Positions 29,685-40,828 of a stretch of DNA of 42,817 nucleotides are shown piece after piece. The notes beneath the pieces were generated by a model. That model made no database searches. It saw only the letters and a program-made list of their open reading frames with translations, and was not told the DNA's origin. Location of the stretch: contig CAMLKW010000011.1 of the NCBI GenBank assembly GCA_946480605.1, positions 1-42,817 on the forward strand, in the 5' to 3' direction. Positions within the stretch are counted from its first letter, which is position 1, and each line of letters begins with the position of its first letter. The position numbers and the translations under genes are program-made. The stretch is from an uncultured Roseateles sp. (GTDB taxonomy: Bacteria > Pseudomonadota > Gammaproteobacteria > Burkholderiales > Burkholderiaceae).

Positions 29685-31556
29685 ATGAAGTCCGTGCTCT
29701 CCAAGATAGGCTGGCTGTTCTCCAAGGCCTGGTGGCTGCTGGACGGCACGCGGCGCGCGCTGATGAACCTGGCCGTGCTGCTGCTCATCGTCATCGTCGT
29801 GACGGCCTGGCTGACACGCGGCCCCGCGCCGCTGGCGCCCAAGACCACGCTGGTGCTGAGCCTGAACGGCAACCTGGTGGAACAGTTCTCCGGCAGCCCG
29901 CGCGAGCAGCTGATGGCCCAGGCGCAGGGCCGCAGCACCGCGCGCCAGACACGGCTGCGCGACGTGCTGGCCGTGCTGGACCAGGCCGCCACCGACGACC
30001 GCATCGACGCGCTGCTGCTGGACCTGGATGGGCTGCGCGGCGCCGGCCTGGCCAGCCTGCACGAGGTGGCCGCCGGGCTGCAGCGCTTCAAGAAGAGCGG
30101 CAAGCCCGTGCTGGCCTATGCCGACAGCTACAGCCAGCGCGCCTACTTCCTCGCCGCGCAGGCCGACGAGGTCTACCTGCACCCGATGGGCAGCGTGGCG
30201 CTGGAGGGCTTCGGGCGCTTCAACACCTACTACAAGGACGCGCTGGCCCGCCTGGGCGTGACGGCCCACGTGGTGAAGGCCGGCACGTACAAGAACGCCG
30301 TCGAGATCTACACCGAGAACGGCCCCAGCCCGGCGACCCAGGAGTCGGTCGGCCTGGTCTACGGCGAGCTGTGGAGCGGCTTCACGGGCGCCATCGAGAG
30401 CGCCCGCCAGCTGGAGGCCGGCAGCATCGCCAGGGACATCGCGGAGCTGCCGCAGCGTCTGGCCGCCGTGAAGGGCGACTCGGCCCAGCTGGCACTGCGG
30501 CACAAGCTGGTGGACGGCCTGCGCACGCGCGACCAGATGCGCGAGCTGCTGATCGCCAAGGGAGCCAAGGACGAGCAGGCCAAGACCTTCCGCCAGGTGT
30601 CGCTGGGCGGCTACCTGGCGCACATCAAGGCCGCACCGCAGCCCAGCACGCTGCAGCCCGGCGTGGGCATCGTCGTGGCCGAGGGCGAGATCGCCGACGG
30701 CGAGGCCGGCCCGGGCCGCATCGGCGGCGACTCGACCGCACGGCTGATCCGCAAGGCCCGCGAGGACGACGCCATCAAGGCCGTCGTGCTGCGCGTGAAC
30801 TCGCCGGGCGGCAGCGCCTTCGCGTCCGAGATCATCCGCCGCGAGCTGGAGCTGACGCGCGCGGCGGGCAAGCCGGTGGTCGTCTCCATGGGCGACGTGG
30901 CGGCCTCGGGCGGCTACTGGATCTCGACCAGCAGCGACGCCGTCATCGCCGATGCAGGCACGGTGACCGGCAGCATCGGCGTGTACGGCATGCTGCCCAC
31001 GGGCGAGGGGCTGATGGACAAGCTGTCGCTGCGCACCGGCGGCGTCACCACCACCTGGCTGGCCGGCGGCTACGACGCGCGCCGCGCGCTGGACCCGCGG
31101 CTGAAGGCCGTCCTGCAGTCGGGCATAGACAACGTCTACGACCGCTTCAAGCTGCTCGCCGCGCAGGCACGCAAGCGCACGCCCGAGCAGATCGACGCCG
31201 TCGCCCAGGGCCGCGTGTGGACCGGCGCGCAGGCCAAGGAGCGCGGCCTGATCGACCGGTTGGGGAGCCTGGACGATGCGGTGCAGACGGCCGTGCAGCT
31301 GGCCAAGCTGGATGCGAAGGCCGGCGCCCGGCCGCCACTGGTCTACGTGGAGCGCGACATCAGCCGCAAGGAGCGGCTGCTGGCCTCGCTGGCCGACGTG
31401 ATGGCGCCGTCGCTGCTGCAGTCACTGGGGCTGGACGCGCTGCCGGCCGCCTTCACCGAGGAACTGACCGCCCTGCGCGAGCTGGCCGCCGCGTCGGCCC
31501 AGGGCCGCTGGGAGCGGGCGGCGGCGGTGCATTGCCTGTGCGGGGCGCCTCAGTAG
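29685..31556 (+). CDS. sppA: Signal peptide peptidase SppA, 67K type
   Basis: 623-aa inner-membrane serine protease that degrades cleaved signal peptides in the periplasm. One N-terminal helix (about 27-43, LAVLLLIVIVVTAWL) anchors it. It carries the duplicated S49 domain of the long E. coli type: the Lys of the Ser/Lys dyad lies in the first repeat (KAGTYKNAVEIYT, K203) and the nucleophile in the second (GDVAASGGYWIST, S408). VNSPGGSAFASE and GSIGVYG are further S49 motifs. AGGA upstream of ATG 29685 acts as SD. Its last 7 bp overlap the end of the opposing GST gene. Confidence 0.95.
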   Translation: MKSVLSKIGWLFSKAWWLLDGTRRALMNLAVLLLIVIVVTAWLTRGPAPLAPKTTLVLSLNGNLVEQFSGSPREQLMAQAQGRSTARQTRLRDVLAVLDQAATDDRIDALLLDLDGLRGAGLASLHEVAAGLQRFKKSGKPVLAYADSYSQRAYFLAAQADEVYLHPMGSVALEGFGRFNTYYKDALARLGVTAHVVKAGTYKNAVEIYTENGPSPATQESVGLVYGELWSGFTGAIESARQLEAGSIARDIAELPQRLAAVKGDSAQLALRHKLVDGLRTRDQMRELLIAKGAKDEQAKTFRQVSLGGYLAHIKAAPQPSTLQPGVGIVVAEGEIADGEAGPGRIGGDSTARLIRKAREDDAIKAVVLRVNSPGGSAFASEIIRRELELTRAAGKPVVVSMGDVAASGGYWISTSSDAVIADAGTVTGSIGVYGMLPTGEGLMDKLSLRTGGVTTTWLAGGYDARRALDPRLKAVLQSGIDNVYDRFKLLAAQARKRTPEQIDAVAQGRVWTGAQAKERGLIDRLGSLDDAVQTAVQLAKLDAKAGARPPLVYVERDISRKERLLASLADVMAPSLLQSLGLDALPAAFTEELTALRELAAASAQGRWERAAAVHCLCGAPQ

Positions 31557-32188
31557 ACGGGGTCAGGCAGCTTTTCCTTGGCCACCACCCGCTGCGTCGC
31601 CGGCCGCGCCAGCACGCGCGCCAGGTACGCCCCCAGCGCCGGCCGCGTCTTGGCCGGGTTGGCCTGCATGCGCGTCCAGCGGCACAGCATGAAGGCCAGC
31701 GGGTCCACCGCCGTGTACTGCTGACCCAGGAACCAGTCACCGCCGTGGCGGGCCAGGTGGGCGTCCATCTGGTCCAGCATGGGCGCCACGTGGGCCTCGG
31801 CACGGGCCTTCACCTCGGCGCCGTCGCTGGCCATGCGGTCCGGGTAGAAGTAGTGGATCAGCATGGCCTGCAGCGTGTTGGTCAGCCACACCATCCATTT
31901 GTAGTACTCCGCCCGCTCGGGCGTGCCGGGCGCTGGCGCAAACCTGAGATTGCCGGCCGGGTGGCAGTCTGCCAGGTGCATCAGGATGGCCGCGGTCTCG
32001 TAGACCACGAGATCGCCGTCCACCAGCGTCGGGATCAGGCCGTTGGGGTTGAGCTTCAGGTAGGCCGCCGACTTGTGCTCGTTGTTGGCCCGGTCCACCT
32101 GGCGCAGCGTGAAGGGGATGCCCATCTCCTCCAGCAGGATGTGGGGCGCGAAGCTGGCGTTGCTGGGGAAGTAGTGCAGTTCGATCAT
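31550..32188 (-). CDS. Glutathione S-transferase family protein
   Basis: 212-aa GST. The N-terminal thioredoxin fold begins IELHYFPSNASFAPHILLEEMG with Ser/Asn residues at the catalytic turn, then LNPNGLIPTLVDGDLVVYETAAIL, carrying the cis-Pro and the glutathione gamma-glutamyl site (E-T/S). The helical domain contains QQYTAVDPLAFMLCRW, the conserved Asp of the C-terminal staple. It lies 32 bp after the xdhC-like gene on the same strand, so it may share its transcript; a link to the molybdenum hydroxylase is possible but unproven. No clear SD. It overlaps the 3' end of sppA by 7 bp. Confidence 0.9.
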   Translation of the reverse strand: MIELHYFPSNASFAPHILLEEMGIPFTLRQVDRANNEHKSAAYLKLNPNGLIPTLVDGDLVVYETAAILMHLADCHPAGNLRFAPAPGTPERAEYYKWMVWLTNTLQAMLIHYFYPDRMASDGAEVKARAEAHVAPMLDQMDAHLARHGGDWFLGQQYTAVDPLAFMLCRWTRMQANPAKTRPALGAYLARVLARPATQRVVAKEKLPDPVY

Positions 32189-32220
32189 GGCAGCGGCAGG
32201 CAAGGGAGAAGCGCAGCACT

Positions 32221-33201
32221 TTAGACGCTGCAACCCGCCTCGGCCCGCGCGCCGCCGGCCCGGTAGCGCACCGCCGTCATCTCGGCCAGGATGCTGAGCG
32301 CGATCTCCGGCGGCGTGCGGGCGCCGATGTCCAGGCCCACGGGGCCGTGCAGTCGGTCCAGCTGCTCGGCCGTCAGGTCGAAATGCTCGGCCAGCCGCGC
32401 GCGGCGCCTGGCCTGGTTGACGCGCGAGCCGATGGCGCCCACGTAGAACGCGGCACCCTTCAGCGCCTCCATCAGCGCAAGGTCGTCCAGCTTGGGGTCG
32501 TGCGTGAGCGCCACGATGGCGGTCGCGCCGTCGGGCCTGAAGGCGGTGACCACATCGTCCGGCATGTCGCGCGTCAGCGTGACACCGGCGATGGCAAAGC
32601 CGTCGGCGTACTCCTCGCGCGGGTCGCACACCGTCACGCCATAGCCCAGCGCCAGCGCCATCTGCGCCAGGTAGTCGGTCATCTGGCCGGCGCCTATGAC
32701 CAGCAGCCGCCATTGCGGGCCGTGGTGGGTGACGAGCCGGGTGTCGCTCAGCGTCAGGGTGTCGGCGCCCGGCTCGGCGTCGGCCAGCGTGACGGCACCC
32801 GTCGCCAGGTCCAGCGTGCGGCGCACGCGCTCGCCACGGGTCAGCCGCGCCAGCAACTCGTCCACGGCCGACTGTGGGCCCAGCGGCTCCAGCATCAGCT
32901 CCAGCGTGCCGCCGCAGGGCAGGCCGAAGCGGCGCGCCTCCTCGGCCCCAACGCCGTAACGCAGCGGCGTCGGTGCGGCGAGCTTGAGGCTGCCGGCGCG
33001 CAGCTGCGCGATCAGGTCGTCCTCGATGCAGCCGCCCGACACCGAGCCGGCGATCAGCCCGTCGTCACGCACCGCCACCAGCGAACCCACCGGCCGCGGC
33101 GCCGAGCCCCAGGTGCGCGTGATAGTGCCCAGCACGACGCCGCGCGACTCGGCCCGCCAGCCGGCGGCCGTGCGCAGCACGCTGAGATCGAGGTTGTCCA
33201 T
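32221..33201 (-). CDS. XdhC/CoxI-family molybdenum cofactor maturation protein
   Basis: 326-aa protein that in characterised members binds molybdopterin cofactor, promotes its sulfuration and inserts it into xanthine-dehydrogenase-type enzymes. The XdhC_CoxI domain opens with VLGTITRTWGSAPRPVGSLVAV and GSVSGGCIEDDLI; the C-terminal Rossmann domain has LLVIGAGQMTDYLAQMALALG, VCDPREEYA, IVALTHDPKLDD, FYVGAIGSRVNQARR and GLDIGARTPPEIALSILAE. It is divergent from the coxS-like gene, 97 bp away, so the two sides are probably co-regulated. This supports a sulfurated or otherwise matured Mo-cofactor in the neighbouring hydroxylase. Confidence 0.92.
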   Translation of the reverse strand: MDNLDLSVLRTAAGWRAESRGVVLGTITRTWGSAPRPVGSLVAVRDDGLIAGSVSGGCIEDDLIAQLRAGSLKLAAPTPLRYGVGAEEARRFGLPCGGTLELMLEPLGPQSAVDELLARLTRGERVRRTLDLATGAVTLADAEPGADTLTLSDTRLVTHHGPQWRLLVIGAGQMTDYLAQMALALGYGVTVCDPREEYADGFAIAGVTLTRDMPDDVVTAFRPDGATAIVALTHDPKLDDLALMEALKGAAFYVGAIGSRVNQARRRARLAEHFDLTAEQLDRLHGPVGLDIGARTPPEIALSILAEMTAVRYRAGGARAEAGCSV

Positions 33202-33218
33202 GGCGATGCATCCCCAAC

Positions 33219-33228
33219 TGAAATTTCA
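33219..33228. promoter_or_regulatory. 10-bp palindrome between xdhC-like and coxS-like genes
   Basis: TGAAATTTCA is a perfect palindrome in a short AT-rich patch of the 97-bp divergent region. It is placed to control both directions, but the element is short and no regulator gene is adjacent. Confidence 0.3.
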
Positions 33229-33298
33229 ACAAGGGTAATCGGCAATCACAAGCCCTTGCAGCGGACAGAGCATGCGCCCACAACGAAGGAGACATGCG

Positions 33299-33772
<474 letters not shown>

Positions 33773-33773
33773 C

Positions 33774-36128
<2,355 letters not shown>

Positions 36129-36138
36129 GGAGACGACG

Positions 36139-36909
36139 ATGAACTACCAAGCCGCATCCTCCGTCGCCGCCGCCCGCCTGGGTGCTGACGACAAGTTCCT
36201 GGCGGGGGGCCAGTCGCTGCTGGGCGCCATCAAGCTGGGCCTGGCCGCACCCGCCGGCCTCGTGGACGTGCGCCGCCTGCCCGAACTGCAGGGCATCAGG
36301 GTGGATGGCAAGACCGTGCACCTCGGCGCCGCGACGACGCACGCCACGGTCGCCACCTCCGCCGACATCCGGCAGGCTCTGCCGGCGCTGGCCGACCTGG
36401 CCGGCCACATCGGTGACCGCCAGGTGCGCAACGCCGGCACGCTGGGCGGCAGCCTGGCCAACAACGACCCCGCCGCCTGCTACCCCGCGGCCACACTGGG
36501 CCTGGGCGCCACCATCCACACCGCCAGCCGCGCGATCGCCGCGGACGACTTCTTCCAGGGCCTGTTCACGACGGCACTGCAGGACGGCGAACTGATCACC
36601 GCGGTCAGCTTCCCGGTGCCGAGGGCGGCCGGCTGGCAGAAGTTCAAGCAGCCGGCGTCGCGCTTCTCGCTGGTGGGCGTGTTCGTGGCCCGCTTCGACG
36701 CCGGCGTGCGCGTGGCCGTCACCGGCGCGGGGCCGGGCGTGTTCCGCTGCGCGGCGCTGGAGCAGGCGCTGGACCGCGACTGGAGCCCGGCTGCGGCTCG
36801 GGCGGTCAAGGTCAGCCCCGACGGGCTGAACAGCGACCTGCACGGCACGGCCGCGTATCGCGCGGCGCTGATCCCGGAACTGGCCGCACGAGCCGTGGCC
36901 GCGGCCTAG
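36139..36909 (+). CDS. Molybdenum hydroxylase FAD-binding medium subunit (CoxM-like)
   Basis: 256-aa FAD subunit passing electrons from the iron-sulfur clusters to an acceptor. FAD-binding motifs are AGGQSLLGAIKLGL (about 22-35) and NAGTLGGSLANNDPAACYPA. The C-terminal CO_deh_flav_C region follows (QPASRFSLVGVFVARF). It is some 25-35 residues shorter than usual CoxM at the N-terminus, since the family's opening strand (FDYHRP...) is reduced to MNYQAASSVAAA; the SD GAGGAG placed 7 bp upstream fixes the ATG at 36139. Its stop overlaps the stop of the opposing small membrane gene. Confidence 0.92.
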   Translation: MNYQAASSVAAARLGADDKFLAGGQSLLGAIKLGLAAPAGLVDVRRLPELQGIRVDGKTVHLGAATTHATVATSADIRQALPALADLAGHIGDRQVRNAGTLGGSLANNDPAACYPAATLGLGATIHTASRAIAADDFFQGLFTTALQDGELITAVSFPVPRAAGWQKFKQPASRFSLVGVFVARFDAGVRVAVTGAGPGVFRCAALEQALDRDWSPAAARAVKVSPDGLNSDLHGTAAYRAALIPELAARAVAAA

Positions 36910-37121
36910 CGGCGCCCGAAGACCAGCAGCAGCCCACCCACGGCAATGGCGCCCACGCCCAGCCACACGGGCAGGTTGACCTGTTCCTTCTCCTTGGCCG
37001 AGACCTCCAGCGAGCCCAGCTTCACGACGGTGGTGTCCTTGGTGTAGCTGAAGCTGCCCAAAGCCAGCGCGGCAGCGCCGGCCACGAGCAGGAGGATGCC
37101 AATGATCTTGGTCGGGCCCAT
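36906..37121 (-). CDS. Small two-helix membrane protein
   Basis: 71-aa protein with two hydrophobic helices (about 4-23 and 51-68, IIGILLLVAGAAALALGSF and VWLGVGAIAVGGLLLVFG) joined by a polar loop (SYTKDTTVVKLGSLEVSAKE). GGGAG 8 bp upstream of ATG 37121 supports the start. Similar short proteins are common in Proteobacteria as conserved hypotheticals; no function is known to me. Its stop codon overlaps that of the coxM-like gene by 3 bp, tail to tail. Confidence 0.8.
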   Translation of the reverse strand: MGPTKIIGILLLVAGAAALALGSFSYTKDTTVVKLGSLEVSAKEKEQVNLPVWLGVGAIAVGGLLLVFGRR

Positions 37122-37193
37122 GGTGGATCTCCCAGGTTGAGGAGCGCCCAGTCTGGCGGCCGCCGTTGCTGCCGCGGATGTAACGAAAGCTGA

Positions 37194-37223
37194 AGCCGCT
37201 GTCGGACGAGACCGACAGCGGCT
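37194..37223 (-). terminator. Strong stem-loop after the beta-helix protein gene
   Basis: AGCCGCTGTCGG and CCGACAGCGGCT form a perfect 12-bp stem with a 6-nt loop, 4 bp after the stop of the minus-strand beta-helix gene. The sequence after it (TCAGCTTTCGTT) is only weakly T-rich. Confidence 0.7.
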
Positions 37224-37227
37224 CATC

Positions 37228-38994
37228 TCACGGATAGGCCTTCAGCGTCGCCGTGTTGCTGCCGCCCTTGCAGCGCGCCGGCTCGCCGGCATCGTTGATG
37301 ACGCGCTCTATGCTGCCTTTGTCGACGAGGCAGACGGTGATCATGCTGTGGAAGCGCACGCCGGGTTTGGCCGGCGCCTCGATGGCGCGGTCCAGCACCA
37401 CGTCGGGCTTCAGGAACACGCTGTAGACGCCCAGGCCCCAGGCCTCGTGGCGCGTCACCGAGTCCGCCACCTTGTAAGACGCGAAGCCGCGGCCGCCCGC
37501 CGCGTTGGTCCACTGCGGCTGCGTGGGCGGGTCGTAGGGAATCTCGGACTGGTAGAAATAGACCCGCCCGCCATTGCCCTGCCACACCACCTGCTCCTGC
37601 TGGAAGTGCTCGACGAACAGGCCGTAGATGGTCACGTCCTCGCCGTTGACCCACAGGCCGTGCGCCGAGGGGTTGTCGGTCCAGCTGACACCGGCGCCAT
37701 GGTCGGCGCGCCAGATCCAAGTGTGATCCACCAGCGTGTCGTGCGCGTTGATGCGCAGCGCCGTGTGCACCTGGCCGGCCGCCGCGCCGCCGATGCGGAA
37801 GAACAGGTCGTGCAGCGCGATAGGGTCGGCCTTGTGGCGCTTGCGGCTGCCCACGGGCGCCACTTCCATCAACACGCCGGAGTCCTGCCGGCCGGCATCC
37901 AGGAACAGGCCCGCAACGGTCAACCCGTCGACGTCGGCCGTCTTCAGCAGCGGCTGGCCGTTGTCCGAGCGCAGCGTCGGGAAGCCGATGCCCAGCACCA
38001 CCGTGCCCGGGCGGTTGACCTGCAGCGTCTGCGTCAGCAGGTACTCGCCGGGCGTGAACAGCAGATGCTTGCCGGCCGTCAGCTGCGCGTTGATCTGCTC
38101 GGCCGTGTCACCGGGTTTGGCGATGAAGAACTTGCTGATCGGCAGCGTCCTGCCGGCCGTGAAGGCGCCGTTGGCCCAGGAGATGCCCGCGCTGTCGCGA
38201 CGCAGCGACGGCACGCGCACCGCATAGCTGCCGTCCTTGTCGACGAACAGCCAGGGCTTCTCGCGCACCAGTGGGGTCTTGTCCACGCGCGTGAAGCGCT
38301 GGCCCGGCGTTGGGAAGTCGCCGGCCGGCGCTTGCGGCACGCCGACAAACACCATGTTCCAGTTGGAGCCGGTCCAGCCGCCCCACTCGCTGTTGCGCGA
38401 GATCCATTGCTGCTGCGTGGCGGAGTTGACCTGGCCGTCCACCCGCACGTCGGAGAACCAGCCACCGCTGGCCCAGCCGTTTTTCTGGTTGAGCCGGATG
38501 TTGCCGCGCACATGCATGCGCCGGAACGGGATGGCCTGCGACACGGCCCACTGCATCGTGTGGCCGGCCAGGCCCAGCGTGGGCGTGACGGCAAAGTTCT
38601 CGGCGCCGCGCCAGAAGTTCTGCGTCGCGTTGTCGTTGTCCAGGAAGGCGTTGGAACGCAGCTCGCCGATGACGTGCACGTCGCCCGGGTGCCGGCCCAG
38701 CCCCAGCACGTGCGTGTAGAAGCCCACCGGGATGCGCAGGTTCTCGTAGGTGCCCGGCATCAGCAGGATGGCGTCGCGGCGCGGGCCGAAGTGGTTGGGC
38801 TGCTGGGCCTCGTAGATGTCCAGGATGCGCTGCTGAAGGCCCGGCGTGGTGGGGCTGAGGACGTGCACGTTGGGGCCGAAGTCCGGCGCCGGGGGCGCCG
38901 CAACGGCCGGCAGGGCCAAGGTCGTCGCTGCTATCAGGGTGGCAGCCAGGGAGGCAGGGGCGCGTGGACGCGCGGCGTCGGTCTTGCGTGGCAT
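37228..38994 (-). CDS. Secreted right-handed beta-helix protein (family often labelled adenylyl cyclase / factor 5/8 C)
   Basis: 588-aa secreted protein. A Sec signal peptide ends near residue 33 (LAATLIAATTLALPAVAA). The mature part repeats short strands typical of right-handed beta-helices: GTYENLRIPVGFYTHVLGLG, GNIRLNQKNGW, LLFTPGEYLLTQTLQVNRPG, VDGLTVAGLFLDAG, VHTALRINAHDTLVDHTW and EDVTIYGLFVEHFQQEQV. I recall near relatives in Streptomyces and Proteobacteria misnamed adenylyl cyclase or coagulation factor 5/8 type; the fold instead suggests polysaccharide binding or lyase/hydrolase action (GH55/pectate-lyase-like). No catalytic residues can be assigned. A LacI-type operator 49 bp upstream fits carbohydrate control. 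ATG 38994, GAGGA upstream. Confidence 0.8.
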   Translation of the reverse strand: MPRKTDAARPRAPASLAATLIAATTLALPAVAAPPAPDFGPNVHVLSPTTPGLQQRILDIYEAQQPNHFGPRRDAILLMPGTYENLRIPVGFYTHVLGLGRHPGDVHVIGELRSNAFLDNDNATQNFWRGAENFAVTPTLGLAGHTMQWAVSQAIPFRRMHVRGNIRLNQKNGWASGGWFSDVRVDGQVNSATQQQWISRNSEWGGWTGSNWNMVFVGVPQAPAGDFPTPGQRFTRVDKTPLVREKPWLFVDKDGSYAVRVPSLRRDSAGISWANGAFTAGRTLPISKFFIAKPGDTAEQINAQLTAGKHLLFTPGEYLLTQTLQVNRPGTVVLGIGFPTLRSDNGQPLLKTADVDGLTVAGLFLDAGRQDSGVLMEVAPVGSRKRHKADPIALHDLFFRIGGAAAGQVHTALRINAHDTLVDHTWIWRADHGAGVSWTDNPSAHGLWVNGEDVTIYGLFVEHFQQEQVVWQGNGGRVYFYQSEIPYDPPTQPQWTNAAGGRGFASYKVADSVTRHEAWGLGVYSVFLKPDVVLDRAIEAPAKPGVRFHSMITVCLVDKGSIERVINDAGEPARCKGGSNTATLKAYP

Positions 38995-39042
38995 GTCTCG
39001 TCCTCGCCAGTGGCCTGGCTGTGTTGATGCCCGCACGGGGCG

Positions 39043-39066
39043 GGGATTGGAATCGATTCCAATCCC
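39043..39066. promoter_or_regulatory. 24-bp perfect palindrome, LacI/GalR-type operator
   Basis: A perfect inverted repeat of 12 bp per arm centred on CG, with core TTGGAATCGATTCCAA and GGG/CCC outer ends. LacI-family sites typically have this form (TGGAAxCGxTTCCA). It lies 49 bp upstream of the beta-helix gene start and 15 bp after the stop of the DUF924 gene. Confidence 0.7.
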
Positions 39067-39080
39067 GCCATTGGATCACA

Positions 39081-39617
39081 TCAGAAGCTGGAGCCCGGTT
39101 GCTTCAGAAACTCCACTTCCTCGGGCGTGGACTCGCGGCCGAGGATGGCGTTGCGGTGCGGATAGCGCCCGAAACGGTCCACGATGGCCTTGTGCTTCAG
39201 CTCAAACTCGTGCGTTCCCGCCGCCGCGCGCGCCCGCATCAGTGGCTCACCCACCGCGTGGATGGCGGCGGACTCGCTGTGCATGTAGGGCAGGTAGAAG
39301 AAAGCCCGGCGCTCGACCGGCAGCGCCAGGTCGGCCCCGGCCGCGACGGCCTCCTGCGCAAGCGCAAGCGCCAGCGGGTCGGCCGAGAACGCCTCACGGC
39401 TGCCACGGTGGATGTTGCGGGCAAACTGGTCCAGCGCGATCACCTCCGCCAGCCGGCCCTCTGGCGTCGCGCGCCAGCCGAACAGCTCGCAGCGCCGGGC
39501 CCGCTCGTGCAGATCGCCGAAGCGGCTGCCGATCAGCGCGTCGAAAGCCGCATCGACCTTCCACCACTGGGCGGGTTGGATCTCTTCGAACCAGAAGCGC
39601 AGGACGGTGTCGGGCAT
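39081..39617 (-). CDS. DUF924 family protein
   Basis: 178-aa soluble protein matching the DUF924 pattern: VLRFWFEEIQPAQWWKVDAAFD at the start, EVIALDQFARNIHRGSREAFS, ALPVERRAFFYLPYMHSES and KAIVDRFGRYPHRNAILGRESTPEE near the end. All-helical, TPR-like fold is expected for the family; the conserved Asp/Gln/Phe-Arg-N cluster and H-R-N suggest a binding or catalytic pocket, but no reaction is known to me. ATG 39617 chosen since homologues start just before VLxFWF. It is followed on the same strand by the beta-helix gene after 86 bp carrying the operator, so the two are likely separate transcripts. Confidence 0.88.
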   Translation of the reverse strand: MPDTVLRFWFEEIQPAQWWKVDAAFDALIGSRFGDLHERARRCELFGWRATPEGRLAEVIALDQFARNIHRGSREAFSADPLALALAQEAVAAGADLALPVERRAFFYLPYMHSESAAIHAVGEPLMRARAAAGTHEFELKHKAIVDRFGRYPHRNAILGRESTPEEVEFLKQPGSSF

Positions 39618-39762
39618 GGCGTTGCGTCGGAGTGCGTAGGGCCGACAGTCTGCAGGAAACAGCAGGCAACTTGTCGCAGCCGGCGTTAGCCGCAGGCGCG
39701 CGACGACGCATTGCGATACATCCACCGGCGCAGTCGGGGCAGCGCTGCGCAAGACTGGCTCC

Positions 39763-40146
39763 ATGACTCTGCACATCGACGAGACCCAGACCGAGCTGAC
39801 CTCCGAACAAAGCCTCACCGGCTGGCGCCGCGAGTTCTGCGTGGAACTGCTGGGCGAAGGCCAGGCGCGCATCTTCCTGAGAGCGGTGGAGGCACCCTCG
39901 CTGAAGGCCACCGACCTGCAGCGCGGCGTGCTGTTCCACCGCGTGGCCTCCACCTTCGCCGACCTCGCCGGCTGCGTCGCCGCGGCGCACGAGCCGCTGG
40001 AACGCCTGGCGCGCAGTGCCGTGCGACACCAGCCCAGCCCGGACAACCTGTTCGCGGCCGTCACCTACGACCGCGGCGTATGGGACGGCGTCGTCACCGT
40101 CGTGGAGCACTGGCAGCGCCGACTGCACGCGCGCGCCTGGCGCTGA
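39763..40146 (+). CDS. Hypothetical protein, 127 aa
   Basis: No family recognised. The protein is soluble, balanced in charge and rich in Arg/Glu/Leu, with a plausible start MTLHIDETQTELTSEQSLTG and a helical middle (VASTFADLAGCVAAAHEPLERLARSAV). Codon bias matches its neighbours, so it is probably a real gene. There is no SD; AAGACT ends 6 bp before the ATG, a poor -10 that would give a leaderless mRNA. It is divergent from the DUF924 gene and converges on the SdpI-like gene with 2 bp between stops. Confidence 0.6.
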   Translation: MTLHIDETQTELTSEQSLTGWRREFCVELLGEGQARIFLRAVEAPSLKATDLQRGVLFHRVASTFADLAGCVAAAHEPLERLARSAVRHQPSPDNLFAAVTYDRGVWDGVVTVVEHWQRRLHARAWR

Positions 40147-40148
40147 GT

Positions 40149-40526
40149 TCAGGCGGCCGTCTTCGCCTTGGCCCGCTGCCGCAGGCAGTAGCCCACCGTC
40201 ACGACCATGCCGGCGGCAACGACGGCCGTGCCTCCCACGACGGCCAACTTCATGGGCGCGAACGCCCACAGCCCGGCATAGACCAGGCCGCTCAGCACCA
40301 GGGACCAGCCCCCCACGCGCTGCACCCGACGGGCGCGCTGGCTGGGCACGAAGGCCTTGGGCATGCGATTGCCGAACGCGGCAATCATCAACCCGGTGGC
40401 GGCAATGACCAGCCGGGTGACCGTGTCGCCGTCCATGTAGCCCAGCTTGCGCGCGAGGCTGGCCGCCAACGCCAGCACGACGATGCCGAGGCCCCAGGCC
40501 AGCGACGACACGACTTCCTTGTTCAT
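40149..40526 (-). CDS. Small four-helix membrane protein, possibly SdpI-like
   Basis: 125-aa protein with four hydrophobic segments (about 8-25, 36-50, 70-88 and 92-112). Between helices 2 and 3 it has FGNRMPKAFVPSQRARRVQRVGG, which resembles in layout the GNxxPK...R...GG loop of SdpI/YfhL immunity proteins but lacks the FGIRTPWTL core. It is coupled by ATGA to an ArsR-type repressor, the same arrangement as sdpR-sdpI of Bacillus. In Bacillus SdpI both protects against the SdpC toxin and sequesters SdpR at the membrane. Assignment to that family is tentative. AAGGAG lies upstream of the ATG. Confidence 0.6.
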   Translation of the reverse strand: MNKEVVSSLAWGLGIVVLALAASLARKLGYMDGDTVTRLVIAATGLMIAAFGNRMPKAFVPSQRARRVQRVGGWSLVLSGLVYAGLWAFAPMKLAVVGGTAVVAAGMVVTVGYCLRQRAKAKTAA

Positions 40527-40819
40527 CTCGCGGTCTCCTTTCTTGCGCCCGGCCTGGCCGTGGCGACACCGAACGAATGGACGAAGCCCAGCAGCGCCTC
40601 TTCGAGCACCGTGAGCTTCAGGTGGTAAATGACGGACTTGCCCGCCTTCTCGGCGTGCACCAGATCGGCCTCCTTCAACACCGCGAAGTGCGCGGACATC
40701 GTGGGCTTGGAGACCTCGAACTGGTCGCTCAGCTCGCCGGCGCTCATGGGCCGCTCGCGCAGCAACTGCAGCACCCGGCGGCGGGTGGGGTCGGACAGGG
40801 CTTTGAAGACCAGACTCAT
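40523..40819 (-). CDS. ArsR-family (SdpR-like) winged-helix repressor
   Basis: 98-aa DNA-binding repressor. Winged helix is complete: MSLVFKALSDPTRRRVLQLL, RPMSAGELSDQF, recognition helix SKPTMSAHFAVLKEADLV and wing HAEKAGKSVIYHLKLTVLEEA. There is no metal-binding CxC in helix 3, so it is not a metal sensor; this form matches SdpR-type and other non-metal ArsR proteins. ATG 40819 is chosen because the ArsR consensus starts there; no SD is present. It overlaps the small membrane protein gene by four bases. The inverted repeat right upstream is its probable own operator. Confidence 0.9.
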   Translation of the reverse strand: MSLVFKALSDPTRRRVLQLLRERPMSAGELSDQFEVSKPTMSAHFAVLKEADLVHAEKAGKSVIYHLKLTVLEEALLGFVHSFGVATARPGARKETAR

Positions 40820-40828
40820 GATTCGATG

